Assembly: GCA_944387035.1 (NCBI GenBank)
Contig: CALXDJ010000002.1
Span: forward strand, 52,589-116,588
Direction: 5' to 3'
Source: an uncultured Oscillospiraceae bacterium
Lineage (GTDB): Bacteria; Bacillota; Clostridia; Oscillospirales; Oscillospiraceae
Length of the DNA: 64,000 nt
Both the position numbers and the translations under genes were made by a program. The stretch's first letter is position 1. The number at the start of each line of letters is the position of its first letter. Under the pieces are notes generated by a model that was not told the origin of the DNA, searched no databases, and worked only from the letters and a program-made list of their open reading frames with translations. Of this stretch, positions 7,104 to 15,914 are shown piece by piece.

Positions 7104-8540
7104 ATGGATTCCATTTGGTCCACAACCAGTTCCCTCCGGGAGCGCAGCCGTCTTCCCGGAGACCGGGAGACCCAGGTAGCCGTGATAGGCGGCGGGATGG
7201 CAGGAATACTGATTGCCCATACACTGCAGGCAGCGGGACTGCGGGTCGCAGTACTGGAAGCCGGGCGAATCGGCAGCGGCCAGAGCCAACATACCACTGC
7301 CAAAGTCACCGCCCAGCACGGCATGTGCTATGACCGCCTGATCCGGAAATTGGGCGCTCAAAAAGCCCGCCAGTATGCCCAGGCCAATCTGGCAGCATGC
7401 AAAGCTCTGGATGACCTGATTACCACCCGAGGCATTGACTGTGACTGGCAGCGGCAAAACGCCTATGTCTATGGGGACGATCCTGCCGCTCTGGACCGGG
7501 AAGCCCGGGCAGCAGCTCTCCTGGGCCTGCCCGCGGACCGGACTGATGCATCCTCCCTGCCCTTTCCTGCTGCCGGTGCAGTGCGGTTTTCCGATCAGGC
7601 GCAGTTCCATCCGCTGAAATTTTTGGGGGCGTTGGCAGACGGCCTTACCGTTTACGAACAAACGCCCGTACTCCGGGTGGAGCGCGACCATCTGGTAACG
7701 CCCTGGGGCACCGTCCGGGCGGACCGGATTATCTTTGCCTGTCATTTTCCTTTTGTGAATATTCCGGGTCTGTACTTTACCCGGATGTATCAAGAACGTT
7801 CCTATGTGCTGGCATTGGAGCACACGCCTCCTGTCGATGGCATGTGGATCAGCGCCGACGGGAGCGGCTGTTCCCTGCGCACCTGGGGCACATACTTGCT
7901 GCTGGGCGGCGGGCATCACCGCTCCGGTGCCCATCCGGGCCCCAGCCGGTATGACTGGCTCCGGACCCAAGCCAGAACCTTTTTCCCAAAGAGTCCTGAG
8001 CGGGCCTGCTGGTCCGCTCAGGACTGCATGACTCCCGACGGCGTCCCGTATATCGGCCGCTATGCCGCCGGCCGCCTCAACTGGTATGTGGCCACCGGCT
8101 TCAACAAATGGGGGATGACCTCCTCCATGGCGGCAGCTCTGATCCTGCGGGATCTTTTGTGCAGCGGCACTTCCCCCTGGGCCCAGGTCTTTGATCCGGG
8201 CCGATTTGGCACTACCGCGCTGCGGGGCGTGGCATCTCAGAGCGGACAAGCCGCTGTGCATCTGGCCCGGTACTTTTTCCAGATCCCCAGCGAAACCGCT
8301 TCCCAGCTCTCCCCCGGGCAGGGCGGCATTCTGTTTTACCAGGGCAAAAAATTGGGAGGCTATCGGGACCTGGATGGTTCACTCTATCTGGTGGATCTGC
8401 GCTGTCCGCACCTGGGCTGCCAGCTGGAGTGGAACCCGGATGAACGCAGTTGGGATTGTCCCTGCCACGGTTCCCGGTTCGATGCCCGGGGGCAGCTGCT
8501 CTCGGGCCCGGCACAGGAGGGGATTGTCCATGAAGGATGA
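7104..8540 (+). CDS. FAD-dependent oxidoreductase with C-terminal Rieske domain
   Basis: 478 residues. ATG at 7104 was chosen because AGGAGG ends 5 bases before it; an in-frame GTG at 7098 overlaps the ribosome site. The N-terminus has the DAO-family FAD motif VAVIGGGMAGILIA and the GSGQSQHTTAKVTAQHG segment. The C-terminus is a Rieske [2Fe-2S] domain with ligands Cys434-x-His436 and Cys452-x2-His455 plus the paired Cys439/Cys454. The architecture is like YhfW-type proteins. It probably moves electrons between a Rieske centre and FAD on an unknown amine or amino-acid-like substrate. It overlaps the next gene by 11 bp. Confidence 0.88.
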   Translation: MDSIWSTTSSLRERSRLPGDRETQVAVIGGGMAGILIAHTLQAAGLRVAVLEAGRIGSGQSQHTTAKVTAQHGMCYDRLIRKLGAQKARQYAQANLAACKALDDLITTRGIDCDWQRQNAYVYGDDPAALDREARAAALLGLPADRTDASSLPFPAAGAVRFSDQAQFHPLKFLGALADGLTVYEQTPVLRVERDHLVTPWGTVRADRIIFACHFPFVNIPGLYFTRMYQERSYVLALEHTPPVDGMWISADGSGCSLRTWGTYLLLGGGHHRSGAHPGPSRYDWLRTQARTFFPKSPERACWSAQDCMTPDGVPYIGRYAAGRLNWYVATGFNKWGMTSSMAAALILRDLLCSGTSPWAQVFDPGRFGTTALRGVASQSGQAAVHLARYFFQIPSETASQLSPGQGGILFYQGKKLGGYRDLDGSLYLVDLRCPHLGCQLEWNPDERSWDCPCHGSRFDARGQLLSGPAQEGIVHEG

Positions 8541-9378
8541 GTTTTGCGGTTGGTACTTCAAGTGCCAGGCGGGAGCGCAGACCCTGGCGCTGATCCCGGC
8601 AGTCCACTCGCACGCAGGTGTGCAAACCTGTTCCGTGCAGCTGATTACCGACCACGGCAACTGGAATGTCGCGCTTCCGGCAGCAGGATGCCGGATGTCA
8701 CGGCGGCGTCCTCTGGCCCGATTGGACCGGAGTCTCTTTTCTCCGCGGGGAATCCATCTGGATCTGCGGGACCCTCAGTGCTGTGCCTGGGGGAACGTGT
8801 GGTTTGGTCCCCCTTCCCCCATTCGTTATGACATTATGGGTCCCTTCGCCTGGGTGCCATTTCTGGAGTGCCGTCACCGGATCTTCAGCATGCGTCACCG
8901 GGTGACAGGGCGTCTGGTAATCAATGACACGGAATACCGCTTTGCCGATGCGGCGGGGTATATCGAGGGAGACCGGGGCTGTTCCTTCCCCCGGCATTAC
9001 GCCTGGACTCAGTGCTTTTTCTCCCAGGGTTCCCTGATGCTCTCCGCTGCGGAGATTCCCTTGGGGCCGGTCCGGTTTACCGGGGCCATTGCGGTGGTCC
9101 ATTTGGGGCAGACGGAGTACCGTTTGGCCACCTACCTGGGTGCGGCAGCGGAGATTGGGCACAGGCAGATCACCCTGCGTCAAGGCGGCCTGGAACTGAC
9201 TGCCGCCTTGCTGGAAACCTCCGGTTATTCCCTGCAGGCCCCGGTAGGCGGAGCCATGACCCGACAAATCCGGGAAAACGCCGCTTGCCATGCCCGTTAC
9301 CGCCTGACTTTGGACGGCCGGCAGATTCTCAGCTTCGAGAGCCATCTGGCATCCTTCGAGTATGAATATCCCTTCTGA
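8530..9378 (+). CDS. Tocopherol cyclase-like protein
   Basis: 282 residues; ATG at 8530 lies 9 bases after AGGAGGGG and overlaps the preceding stop, so the two genes are translationally coupled. It matches the tocopherol cyclase-like family: GWYFK near the start, RGIHLDL, YDIMGPFAWVPFLECRH, then GYIEGDRGCSFPRHYAW with the conserved aromatic run. In plants the family cyclises tocopherol precursors, but bacterial members without that pathway have unknown function. Predicted soluble lipocalin-like beta structure. Pairing with a FAD/Rieske enzyme hints at a lipid or quinone modification, which is inference. Confidence 0.8.
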   Translation: MKDEFCGWYFKCQAGAQTLALIPAVHSHAGVQTCSVQLITDHGNWNVALPAAGCRMSRRRPLARLDRSLFSPRGIHLDLRDPQCCAWGNVWFGPPSPIRYDIMGPFAWVPFLECRHRIFSMRHRVTGRLVINDTEYRFADAAGYIEGDRGCSFPRHYAWTQCFFSQGSLMLSAAEIPLGPVRFTGAIAVVHLGQTEYRLATYLGAAAEIGHRQITLRQGGLELTAALLETSGYSLQAPVGGAMTRQIRENAACHARYRLTLDGRQILSFESHLASFEYEYPF

Positions 9379-9419
9379 TCTCCCTCCGGCACATCTCCGG
9401 CGCCCCCAGCAAGGATCAA

Positions 9420-9450
9420 GGCCCGCGGCAAAATGCCGCGGGCCTTTTTT
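9420..9450 (+). terminator. Intrinsic terminator after the tocopherol cyclase-like gene
   Basis: Perfect 10-bp GC stem (9420-9429 with 9435-9444, loop AAAAT) followed by six T residues on the plus strand. Confidence 0.9.
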
Positions 9451-9514
9451 CATTTCCTGTTTTCTGCCGTCAGGCTTCTGCCAAACCAGGTGCTCGATGC
9501 CGGAATCCGGCATG

Positions 9515-10795
9515 TCACAAAGCAGCCAGAACTTCTTCCGCAGCCTGGATGGTATAGGTCAGCTCTTCCTGCGTATGGGCAGCAGAAACGAACATCGCCT
9601 CAAACTGTGCAGGCGCCAGAGCGATCCCCTTTTGAAGCATCCCGGCAAAATACCGGGCATAGGCCTGGAGGTCGCTTCCCTTGGCGTCCACGAAGGTCGT
9701 GACGGGAGTCGGCGTGAAGAACGGCGCACACAGACTCTCAACGTGGTTGATCTGAACGGCGGCTCCGGTTTTCTGTGCAGCCCGGGTCAGTCCCTCAGCC
9801 AGGAACGCTCCCTTCTCGGAAAGCTGCGTGTAGACCTCGGGGTGATCCTTGAGATAATGCATCTGGGCAAGGCCCGCCGCCATGGCCACGGGATTGCCGC
9901 TGAGGGTTCCGGCCTGATAGACAGGGCCGCAGGGAGCCACCTGCTCCATCAGTGCCCGGCTGCCGCAGTAGGCGCCCACGGGCATACCGCCGCCGATGAT
10001 CTTGCCGAAGGTAACCAAATCCGCATGTACCCCGTAGTAAGCCTGCGCACCGCCCAGGGCCAAGCGGAAACCGGTGATGACCTCATCGAACACCAGCAGA
10101 GCTCCGCTCTTGTCGCACAGCTTTCGCAGCCCCTCCAAAAATCCCGGGGCAGGGCCTACCACACCCATGTTGGCAGCCACAGGCTCTACAATGATGCAGG
10201 CCACCTGTTCCGGCCAGGCGTCAAGCAAGGCCTCCACGCTGGCCAGATCGTTAAACTGGGCGGTGAGGGTGTGCTTGACGATATCCTCCGGCACTCCGGC
10301 GCTGCTGGGATGTCCTCCCGCCAGAGCGGAGGACCCGGCGGCCACCAGCAGACAGTCGCTGTGTCCGTGATAGCAGCCCTCGAACTTGATAATCTTGTCC
10401 CGACCGGTGGCGCCCCGGGCCAGCCGGATGGCGGACATCACAGCCTCGGTACCGGAGTTGACCATGCGCACCATTTCAATGCCCGGCACCAGCTCCACCA
10501 TGAGCTCGGCAATCTCCACCTCCCGGGGAGTAGGTGCGCCGAAAGACAGTCCGTCCCGGACAGCTTTCTCCACCGCCTCCCGGATCACGGGGTGGTTATG
10601 GCCCAGAATCATGGGGCCCCAGGAGCAGACGTAGTCCAAATAATCCCGGCCGTCCACATCATAGACGTGGCTGCCCTGGGCTCTCTGGATAAAGCGGGGC
10701 GTCAGCCCTACGGAACGGTAGGCCCGGACGGGGGAATTCACGCCGCCGGGCAGTACCCGGCAGGCGGCAGTAAACAGCTGCTGTGAAGTATCCAT
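9515..10795 (-). CDS. hemL: Glutamate-1-semialdehyde 2,1-aminomutase
   Basis: 426 residues, full length. PLP-dependent enzyme converting glutamate-1-semialdehyde to 5-aminolevulinate in the C5 tetrapyrrole pathway. The PLP lysine is Lys265 in the [14 protein letters not shown] segment; [12 protein letters not shown] precedes it and the N-terminal substrate region [13 protein letters not shown] is intact. Its ATG shares one base with the hemB stop (TGATG), so the genes are coupled. Last gene of the hem operon. Confidence 0.96.
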   Translation of the reverse strand: MDTSQQLFTAACRVLPGGVNSPVRAYRSVGLTPRFIQRAQGSHVYDVDGRDYLDYVCSWGPMILGHNHPVIREAVEKAVRDGLSFGAPTPREVEIAELMVELVPGIEMVRMVNSGTEAVMSAIRLARGATGRDKIIKFEGCYHGHSDCLLVAAGSSALAGGHPSSAGVPEDIVKHTLTAQFNDLASVEALLDAWPEQVACIIVEPVAANMGVVGPAPGFLEGLRKLCDKSGALLVFDEVITGFRLALGGAQAYYGVHADLVTFGKIIGGGMPVGAYCGSRALMEQVAPCGPVYQAGTLSGNPVAMAAGLAQMHYLKDHPEVYTQLSEKGAFLAEGLTRAAQKTGAAVQINHVESLCAPFFTPTPVTTFVDAKGSDLQAYARYFAGMLQKGIALAPAQFEAMFVSAAHTQEELTYTIQAAEEVLAAL

Positions 10796-11778
10796 CAGCC
10801 CAGATCCCCCTTCCGCATGGCGTCAGCCAGCTCTTTGGCATAGTAGGTAATCAGCATGTTGGCCCCGGCACGGAATACACTGACGGCGCTCTCGCACATA
10901 ATCCGGTACTCGTCAACCAGTCCCGCGGCAGCCGCTGCCTTAATCATGGCATACTCGCCGGAGACAGAGTAGGCGCAAAGGGGCAGCTCAAAGGTGTCCG
11001 CACACTCCCGGATCACGTCCAGATAATTCATAGCGGGCTTGACCATCAAGATGTCGGCCCCCTCCTCCACATCCAGGGCGCACTCCTTCAGGGCCTCTTT
11101 GCGGTTGTGAGGATCCATCTGATAGCCCTTGCGGTCTCCAAAGGCAGGGGCGGAACCTGCGGCGGCCCGGAAGGGGCCATAGAATGCGGAGGCATACTTG
11201 GCGGCATAGGACATGATCGGTGTCATGGTGTGGCCGTGGGCGTCCAGAACGGCACGGATGGCGGCAATGCGGCCATCCATCATGTCGCTGGGCGCTACCA
11301 TATCGGCGCCCGCTTCCACATGGCTCAGAGCGGTCTTGGCCAGCACTTCCAGGGTCTCGTCATTGTCCACTTCCCGGCCATGCAGAATGCCGCAGTGGCC
11401 ATGATCGGTGTACTCACACATACACACATCGGTAATGACGTGGAATCCCGGCCAGGCGGCCTTAATGGTCCGAATGGCCCGCTGCACCACACCATCTTCC
11501 GCCCAGGCAGAAGAGCCGCAGGCATCTTTGGTAGCGGGCAGGCCAAAGAGGATGCAGTGGCCCACACCGTGTTCCATGCATGCCTCTACTGCCTGGTTTA
11601 CACTGTCCAGGCCGTAATGATACTGTCCCGGCAGACTCTCGATGGGACGGACACCAGAGAGAGTCTCGTCCACAAAAATGGGATAGATCAGGCTGTCGGG
11701 ACTGACGCGGGTCTCCCGGCACAGGCGGCGCACCGCTTCATTGCGGCGCAGGCGGCGGGGACGTTGAATAAGTTCCAT
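10795..11778 (-). CDS. hemB: Delta-aminolevulinic acid dehydratase (porphobilinogen synthase)
   Basis: 327 residues. Condenses two 5-aminolevulinate molecules into porphobilinogen. Schiff-base lysines are Lys194 ([13 protein letters not shown]) and Lys247 ([12 protein letters not shown]). The metal loop [15 protein letters not shown] has Cys119, Cys121 and Cys129, so this is a zinc-dependent enzyme. CGGAGGT lies 9 bases before the ATG. It sits 21 bp after cobA-hemD and overlaps hemL by one base. Confidence 0.96.
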   Translation of the reverse strand: MELIQRPRRLRRNEAVRRLCRETRVSPDSLIYPIFVDETLSGVRPIESLPGQYHYGLDSVNQAVEACMEHGVGHCILFGLPATKDACGSSAWAEDGVVQRAIRTIKAAWPGFHVITDVCMCEYTDHGHCGILHGREVDNDETLEVLAKTALSHVEAGADMVAPSDMMDGRIAAIRAVLDAHGHTMTPIMSYAAKYASAFYGPFRAAAGSAPAFGDRKGYQMDPHNRKEALKECALDVEEGADILMVKPAMNYLDVIRECADTFELPLCAYSVSGEYAMIKAAAAAGLVDEYRIMCESAVSVFRAGANMLITYYAKELADAMRKGDLG

Positions 11779-11799
11779 GGAACAACTACCTCCGATATA

Positions 11800-13290
11800 T
11801 CAGATGTTTTGACAGCATACACGGGCAAGCTCCACCAGGGCCTCCGGCGTAGCCTCCCGGGCCACCTCCGCCCGCAGTCCGTGGCTGCGGGCCTCAGCGG
11901 CGGTTTGCTGACCGATGCAAAGGGCGGTGATCCTGCTCAGATCCGCTCGGGTGCCCACGGCGCGCAAGAACCCCCGGACTGTGGACGCGGAGGTAAAGGT
12001 CACGGCGGACACCGCGCCCTCCTCCAGGGCTTGGGCCAGGACCGTGTCGGGCCCGGTAAGAACTGTACGGTACACGGCAATGTCGTCATACGCAATGGTA
12101 CGCCGTGCCAGCGTTTCTGTCAAGGCGGGAGATCCCTGGGCGGCCCGCAGAATCAGCACCCGTCCCCGGGCAGGCAGCTCCTGGCCCAGATGCACGGCGT
12201 CATATACAGCGGGCATAAAATCGGTCCGCAGTCCCAGGATGGACAATGCCCGGGCAGTACCGGGCCCCAGAGCAGCCAGACGAATGCCTGCCAGATTTCG
12301 TCCGTCCCAGCCCAGCGTCCGCATTTGATTGCCGAAAACCTCCACGCCGGCGGGGCTGGTGAAAACCAGCCACTCATAAGCCTTCAGATTGCCCAGAGCC
12401 GTCTCCATGTCTGGACAAGGAACCAGCGGCACCGTCTCTATGCAGGGATATTCCCAGACCTCAGCGCCTAGATCCCGCAGCTTTTCCGAAAGAGCCCCTG
12501 CCCGGTCCCGGGGCCGGGTAACCAGAATCCGCCGCCCGTGAAGGGGCTGCTTTTCCACCCAGCAAAAGGCATCCGACAAGGTACAGACCTCCCCCACCAC
12601 GATGACGGCAGGGCTGCGGATCTCCATTTCTGCCGATCGTTGTGTCAGTGTGGCCAATGTGGCCACGCACCGCCTTTGAACGGGCAGGGTTCCGTTTTCC
12701 ACCAGGGCGGCAGGCGTCGCTCCGTCCATCCCGGCTTCCATCAGACCGGCAGTAATGCGGGGCAATGCGCTGACGCCCATGACAAAAACCAGGGTTCCCC
12801 CGGCCCGCACCAGAGCCGGAAAGTCAATCTCCAGCTCCTTTCCGGCCCGGGCATGACCCGTGATAATGTGAAGGGACGATGCGTAGTCCCGGTGCGTCAC
12901 CGGGATTCCGGCATAGGCAGGAGCGGCGATGGCGGAGGTCACGCCGGGAATCTCCTCAAAGTCCACACCGCTGCGGGCCAGAAGCTCCAGCTCCTCCCCG
13001 CCCCGGCCGAACACAAAGGGATCGCCGCCCTTGAGCCGTACCACCCGATGTCCCGCCCGGGCCTGCTCCAGCAAGATCTCGTTGATCCGCTCCTGGGGTA
13101 CCGGGTGGCAGGCAGCCTTTTTCCCCACATTGATGCGCCGTACACCAGGCGGAATCAAGTCCAAAACGGCAGGGCTGACCAAGCGGTCATAGACCACCAC
13201 ATCCGCCTGCTCCAGAGCCTTTTTTCCTTTCCAGGTCAAAAGACCGGGATCTCCGGGCCCGGCTCCTACCAACACCACTTTACCGCACAT
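11800..13290 (-). CDS. cobA-hemD: Uroporphyrinogen-III methyltransferase / uroporphyrinogen-III synthase fusion
   Basis: 496 residues. The start at 13290 is supported by AAGGAGG 6 bases upstream and overlaps the end of hemC by 11 bp. Residues 1 to about 245 are the SUMT (CobA) domain: VLVGAGPGDPGLLT, VRLKGGDPFVFGRGGEE and GVTSAIAAPAYAGIPVTHR. After a junction near residue 255 comes the HemD domain (GRRILVTRPRDRAG to the C-terminus) that closes uroporphyrinogen III. The fusion is common in Clostridia and channels uroporphyrinogen III to precorrin-2, hence towards sirohaem or cobalamin. Confidence 0.95.
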   Translation of the reverse strand: MCGKVVLVGAGPGDPGLLTWKGKKALEQADVVVYDRLVSPAVLDLIPPGVRRINVGKKAACHPVPQERINEILLEQARAGHRVVRLKGGDPFVFGRGGEELELLARSGVDFEEIPGVTSAIAAPAYAGIPVTHRDYASSLHIITGHARAGKELEIDFPALVRAGGTLVFVMGVSALPRITAGLMEAGMDGATPAALVENGTLPVQRRCVATLATLTQRSAEMEIRSPAVIVVGEVCTLSDAFCWVEKQPLHGRRILVTRPRDRAGALSEKLRDLGAEVWEYPCIETVPLVPCPDMETALGNLKAYEWLVFTSPAGVEVFGNQMRTLGWDGRNLAGIRLAALGPGTARALSILGLRTDFMPAVYDAVHLGQELPARGRVLILRAAQGSPALTETLARRTIAYDDIAVYRTVLTGPDTVLAQALEEGAVSAVTFTSASTVRGFLRAVGTRADLSRITALCIGQQTAAEARSHGLRAEVAREATPEALVELARVCCQNI

Positions 13291-14161
13291 GGGCATCCTC
13301 CTTGAGTCTCCGTGCCAGGTCCACAGCCAGGGCGGCTCCATCCTGCCGGGGCCCGGAGGCACTGCCGCGGCAGAGCCGTCCATCCGTGTCTGCGTACAGT
13401 CCCCGGATGGTCAGGGTATCCCCTTCCACTTGGGCATAAGCCGCCGTAGGCGCGGAGCAGCCTCCGTCCAGCGTCCGGACGAAGGCCCGCTCCGCCAGAG
13501 CGCAGTCCCGCCCATCCGGATCGTCCAGCCCCGCCAGGCACGCCGGGTCCAGATCCATCCGCCCCTGGACCGCCAGGATTCCCTGACCGGCGGCAGGCAG
13601 CATTTCCTCCGGAGTAAAGATTCGGGAAATCCGCTCCTCCAGTCCCAGCCGCCGCAATCCGGCCACTGCCAGGATCAGGGCGGAAAACTGCCCCTCGTCC
13701 AGCTTGCGCAGCCTGGTGAGCACATTGCCCCGCACCGGCTCCACCCTGGCATCGGGATAAAGCACCTGAAACTGAAGGGTCCTCCGCAGACTGGCGCAGC
13801 CCACCGGCCGGGTCAGGTCCAAGGTTTGCACACCCCGTGGCAGCACCAGAGCATCCCGGGGATCTTCCCGGCAGGAAAACGCCAGAAGCGGCAGGTCCGC
13901 AGGCTCTTCCATGGGCAAATCCTTGCAGCTATGTACACTCAGCTCCGCCCGGCCGGACCGGAGCGTCTCGTCCAACTCCCGGACAAACAGGCCCTTGCCG
14001 CCGATCTGATCCAGCGTCCGGTCCAGAATCCGATCCCCAGTGGTCTTCATGGTCACCAGTTCCAGCTCCAGTTCCGGGTGCAGCCGGGCCAGCGTCTCCA
14101 TCACCTGTTGGCTCTGAATCACCGCCAGACGGCTCTCCCGGCTGGCCACACGCAGTTTCAT
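13280..14161 (-). CDS. hemC: Hydroxymethylbilane synthase (porphobilinogen deaminase)
   Basis: 293 residues. Polymerises four porphobilinogens into hydroxymethylbilane. ATG at 14161 overlaps the preceding TGA (ATGA) and has GGAGG 7 bases upstream; the open frame upstream encodes nothing homologous. Motifs: KLRVASRESRLAVIQS, TTGDRILDRTL, GKGLFVRELDE, SVHSCKDLP, and LDGGCSAP with Cys235 carrying the dipyrromethane cofactor. Operon position between the sirC-like gene and cobA-hemD. Confidence 0.96.
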   Translation of the reverse strand: MKLRVASRESRLAVIQSQQVMETLARLHPELELELVTMKTTGDRILDRTLDQIGGKGLFVRELDETLRSGRAELSVHSCKDLPMEEPADLPLLAFSCREDPRDALVLPRGVQTLDLTRPVGCASLRRTLQFQVLYPDARVEPVRGNVLTRLRKLDEGQFSALILAVAGLRRLGLEERISRIFTPEEMLPAAGQGILAVQGRMDLDPACLAGLDDPDGRDCALAERAFVRTLDGGCSAPTAAYAQVEGDTLTIRGLYADTDGRLCRGSASGPRQDGAALAVDLARRLKEDAHVR

Positions 14162-14598
14162 TCCCATTCCTCCAGTGTCCGCCGGAGGCGGCGAGCCGCC
14201 TCCGCGGTATTGCGGTGGTCTCCGCCATCTCCGCTGACTCCCGCAACGACGCCGTGGCCCATACATATGGCAGGGAAAAAGAACGTGCACTCTTCCCGGC
14301 AGTCGGCCACACTGACCGGGATTCCCAGTGTCCGGGCCTCCTGGCCGATCTGATGATTGACTGTCCGGCAATTGGTGGCCGCTACCGCCAAAAACGCACC
14401 CTGGAGATCCCCGGGGGTATAGGGCCGGGCCAGATGGACCGCCCCCTCCACAGGAAACGCCAGGGTCGGTGAAATAATGGTCACCGCAGCGCCGAATTCC
14501 CGCAGAACCCGGGCCCGGTGGGCCCCGATCTGCCCGCCGCCCACTACAGTAACAGGTTTTCCTTCCAAATCGATGAACAGAGGAAATCGCAGACTCAT
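14158..14598 (-). CDS. Precorrin-2 dehydrogenase-like protein (SirC/Met8 N-terminal type)
   Basis: 146 residues. NAD-dependent oxidation of precorrin-2 to sirohydrochlorin is the expected reaction. The Rossmann motif VVGGGQIGAHRARVL is at about 18-32, LAVAATN near the middle and VSVADCREECTFFFPA follows, containing the aspartate of the family active site. It is shorter than Met8/CysG (about 210 residues in this region), lacking most of the dimerisation/chelatase part, so ferrochelatase activity is unlikely. First gene of the hem operon and overlaps hemC by 4 bp. Confidence 0.85.
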   Translation of the reverse strand: MSLRFPLFIDLEGKPVTVVGGGQIGAHRARVLREFGAAVTIISPTLAFPVEGAVHLARPYTPGDLQGAFLAVAATNCRTVNHQIGQEARTLGIPVSVADCREECTFFFPAICMGHGVVAGVSGDGGDHRNTAEAARRLRRTLEEWE

Positions 14599-14821
14599 GC
14601 CGCACCGCCTTTCTGCTTCAAGTGCTCATAGGATACGCTGCCTCACAGGCAGGTATGCTGCCGGATCTGTCCTCATCCACGCTCTGATTGCACGCCTTAT
14701 GGATGCCTCCGCAGGGCGCTGGAAATTTCACACCCAATGGCACCATACCGATCTGCAGGACAAGCGGAAATCAAGAGCCGCATCCAGCAGCCAACTCTCT
14801 TCTTAAAAGAATCCGCATAAC

Positions 14822-14968
14822 AAAAAATGCCCTCTCAAAGCGGAGAGAGCATATTGGGCCCCGGCCGCCTGCGGGGCTCCAGGAAATCCTTGCCCCGCAG
14901 GGGGTACAGGCGCGCAGCAACCTTTCGCATCCCGCCGCCCCTGCAGCATGGCATATCCTGTTGAAATC
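14822..14968 (-). ncRNA. Candidate structured RNA or attenuated leader upstream of hem operon
   Basis: Starting about 7 bases after the promoter at 14975-15003, the minus-strand transcript folds into a long hairpin with a perfect 10-bp arm pair CCTGCGGGGC/GCCCCGCAGG (14868-14877 with 14892-14901). It ends in a terminator hairpin (14829-14836 with 14843-14850) followed by six U residues. It could be a small RNA of about 140 nt or a riboswitch-like leader, since the sirC-like start is 220 bases further on. It does not match consensus elements I know (cobalamin, T-box, SRP, 6S uncertain). Confidence 0.5.
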
Positions 14969-14974
14969 ATGGCA

Positions 14975-15003
14975 AGTATAGCAGTTTTTCCTTTGGATGT
15001 AAA
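14975..15003 (-). promoter_or_regulatory. Sigma-A promoter for the candidate RNA / hem operon
   Basis: TTTACA (14998-15003) and TATACT (14975-14980) on the minus strand with a 17-base spacer. It fires toward the structured RNA and the hem genes. Confidence 0.75.
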
Positions 15004-15073
15004 GAGTGAGATCCCCAGCCAATGACAGCAGTCACGGTCTGCCCGGAATCCGCCGCCCGCAGCAGTGAACAGC

Positions 15074-15103
15074 AAAAGAGCTCCTGCCCAAACAGGCAGG
15101 AGC
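15074..15103 (-). terminator. Terminator of the LysR-divergent operon
   Basis: 9-bp stem GCTCCTGCC/GGCAGGAGC (15080-15088 with 15095-15103), followed on the minus strand by CTCTTTTG. Confidence 0.75.
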
Positions 15104-15147
15104 CCTTCACCAGCAGCATCCCACGTCCACGGAACACACCTTGGTCC

Positions 15148-15900
15148 TCAGATCAGCGCACCATATTCTGCATCCGTGACGGCTTCCAGCCACTCATTGG
15201 AGCAAGCTTCGCCAGGGACTTCCATGGCCAGATGCGAAAACCAGCTGTCCGCTGCGGCACCATGCCAGTGCTTCACCTCCGGCGGAATGTTGACCACATC
15301 GCCGGGCTGCAGTTTCCGGGCCGGTTTCCCCCATTCCTGGTACCAGCCCCGACCTGCTACGCAGACCAGGATCTGTCCGCCGCCCTTGGCCGCATGGTGG
15401 ATGTGCCAGTTGTTGCGGCAGCCCGGCTCAAATGTGACATTATACACCCCCACCTGACTGGTAGAGAGGGGCTGCAGATAGCTCTGTCCCACAAAATATT
15501 GGGCAAAGGCGTCGTTGGGTGCCCCGATGGGAAAGACCATGTCATTCTGGTGCCGGGCCTTCCCATCACCTTCCTCTTTGTCGGCCCAAACTTCCTTAGC
15601 CATGCGGAAAGCGGCCCAGGCCTTGGGCCAGCCGGCGTAAAAAGCCGCGTGGGTCAAAATCTCGGCGATTTCCTGCCGGGTAATGCCGTTTTTCCTGGCA
15701 GTGGCCAGGTGGTATTGGAAGGAACTGTCCACCAGCCCCTGCGCCATCAGGGCCACAATGGTAACCAAAGACCGGTCCCGCAGGGAAAGCTGTTCTTCCC
15801 GGCTCCAAACCTCTCCGAACAACACATCGTCATTCAACTGCGCAAACTTTGGCGCAAATTCCCCCAAGGCATCTCTGCCCGCTGTCTGTTTCACTGCCAT
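15148..15900 (-). CDS. Carboxymuconolactone decarboxylase-cupin fusion protein
   Basis: 250 residues from the ATG at 15900 (GGAGG 10 bases upstream). An ATG 9 bases earlier at 15909 sits only one base after the ribosome site and is less likely. Residues 1 to about 105 are an AhpD/CMD-like helical domain (LSLRDRSLVTIVALMAQG, ITRQEIAEILTHAAFYAGWPKA) that lacks the redox CxxC of AhpD. Residues from about 125 form a cupin with NNWHIHHAAKGGGQIL and HWHG metal ligands. These two-domain proteins occur with flavodoxin, alpha/beta hydrolase and cyclophilin-like genes, as here. Last gene of the operon; substrate unknown. Confidence 0.87.
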   Translation of the reverse strand: MAVKQTAGRDALGEFAPKFAQLNDDVLFGEVWSREEQLSLRDRSLVTIVALMAQGLVDSSFQYHLATARKNGITRQEIAEILTHAAFYAGWPKAWAAFRMAKEVWADKEEGDGKARHQNDMVFPIGAPNDAFAQYFVGQSYLQPLSTSQVGVYNVTFEPGCRNNWHIHHAAKGGGQILVCVAGRGWYQEWGKPARKLQPGDVVNIPPEVKHWHGAAADSWFSHLAMEVPGEACSNEWLEAVTDAEYGALI

Positions 15901-15914
15901 ATCGGTCATGCCTC

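Larger units (their letters stand above)
14599..15147. other. Intergenic region upstream of the hem operon
   Basis: 549 bases without a protein gene. It contains, reading leftward, a terminator for the cupin operon (15074-15103), a promoter (14975-15003), a structured RNA with its own terminator (14822-14968), and about 220 bases (14599-14820) in which I see no conserved feature. hemA, which often starts such operons, is not present. Confidence 0.6.

Noticed and set aside
14599..14815. hemA remnant before the sirC-like gene
   Set aside because: No frame in this interval shows glutamyl-tRNA reductase motifs; a 44-codon open frame is present but has no ribosome site.
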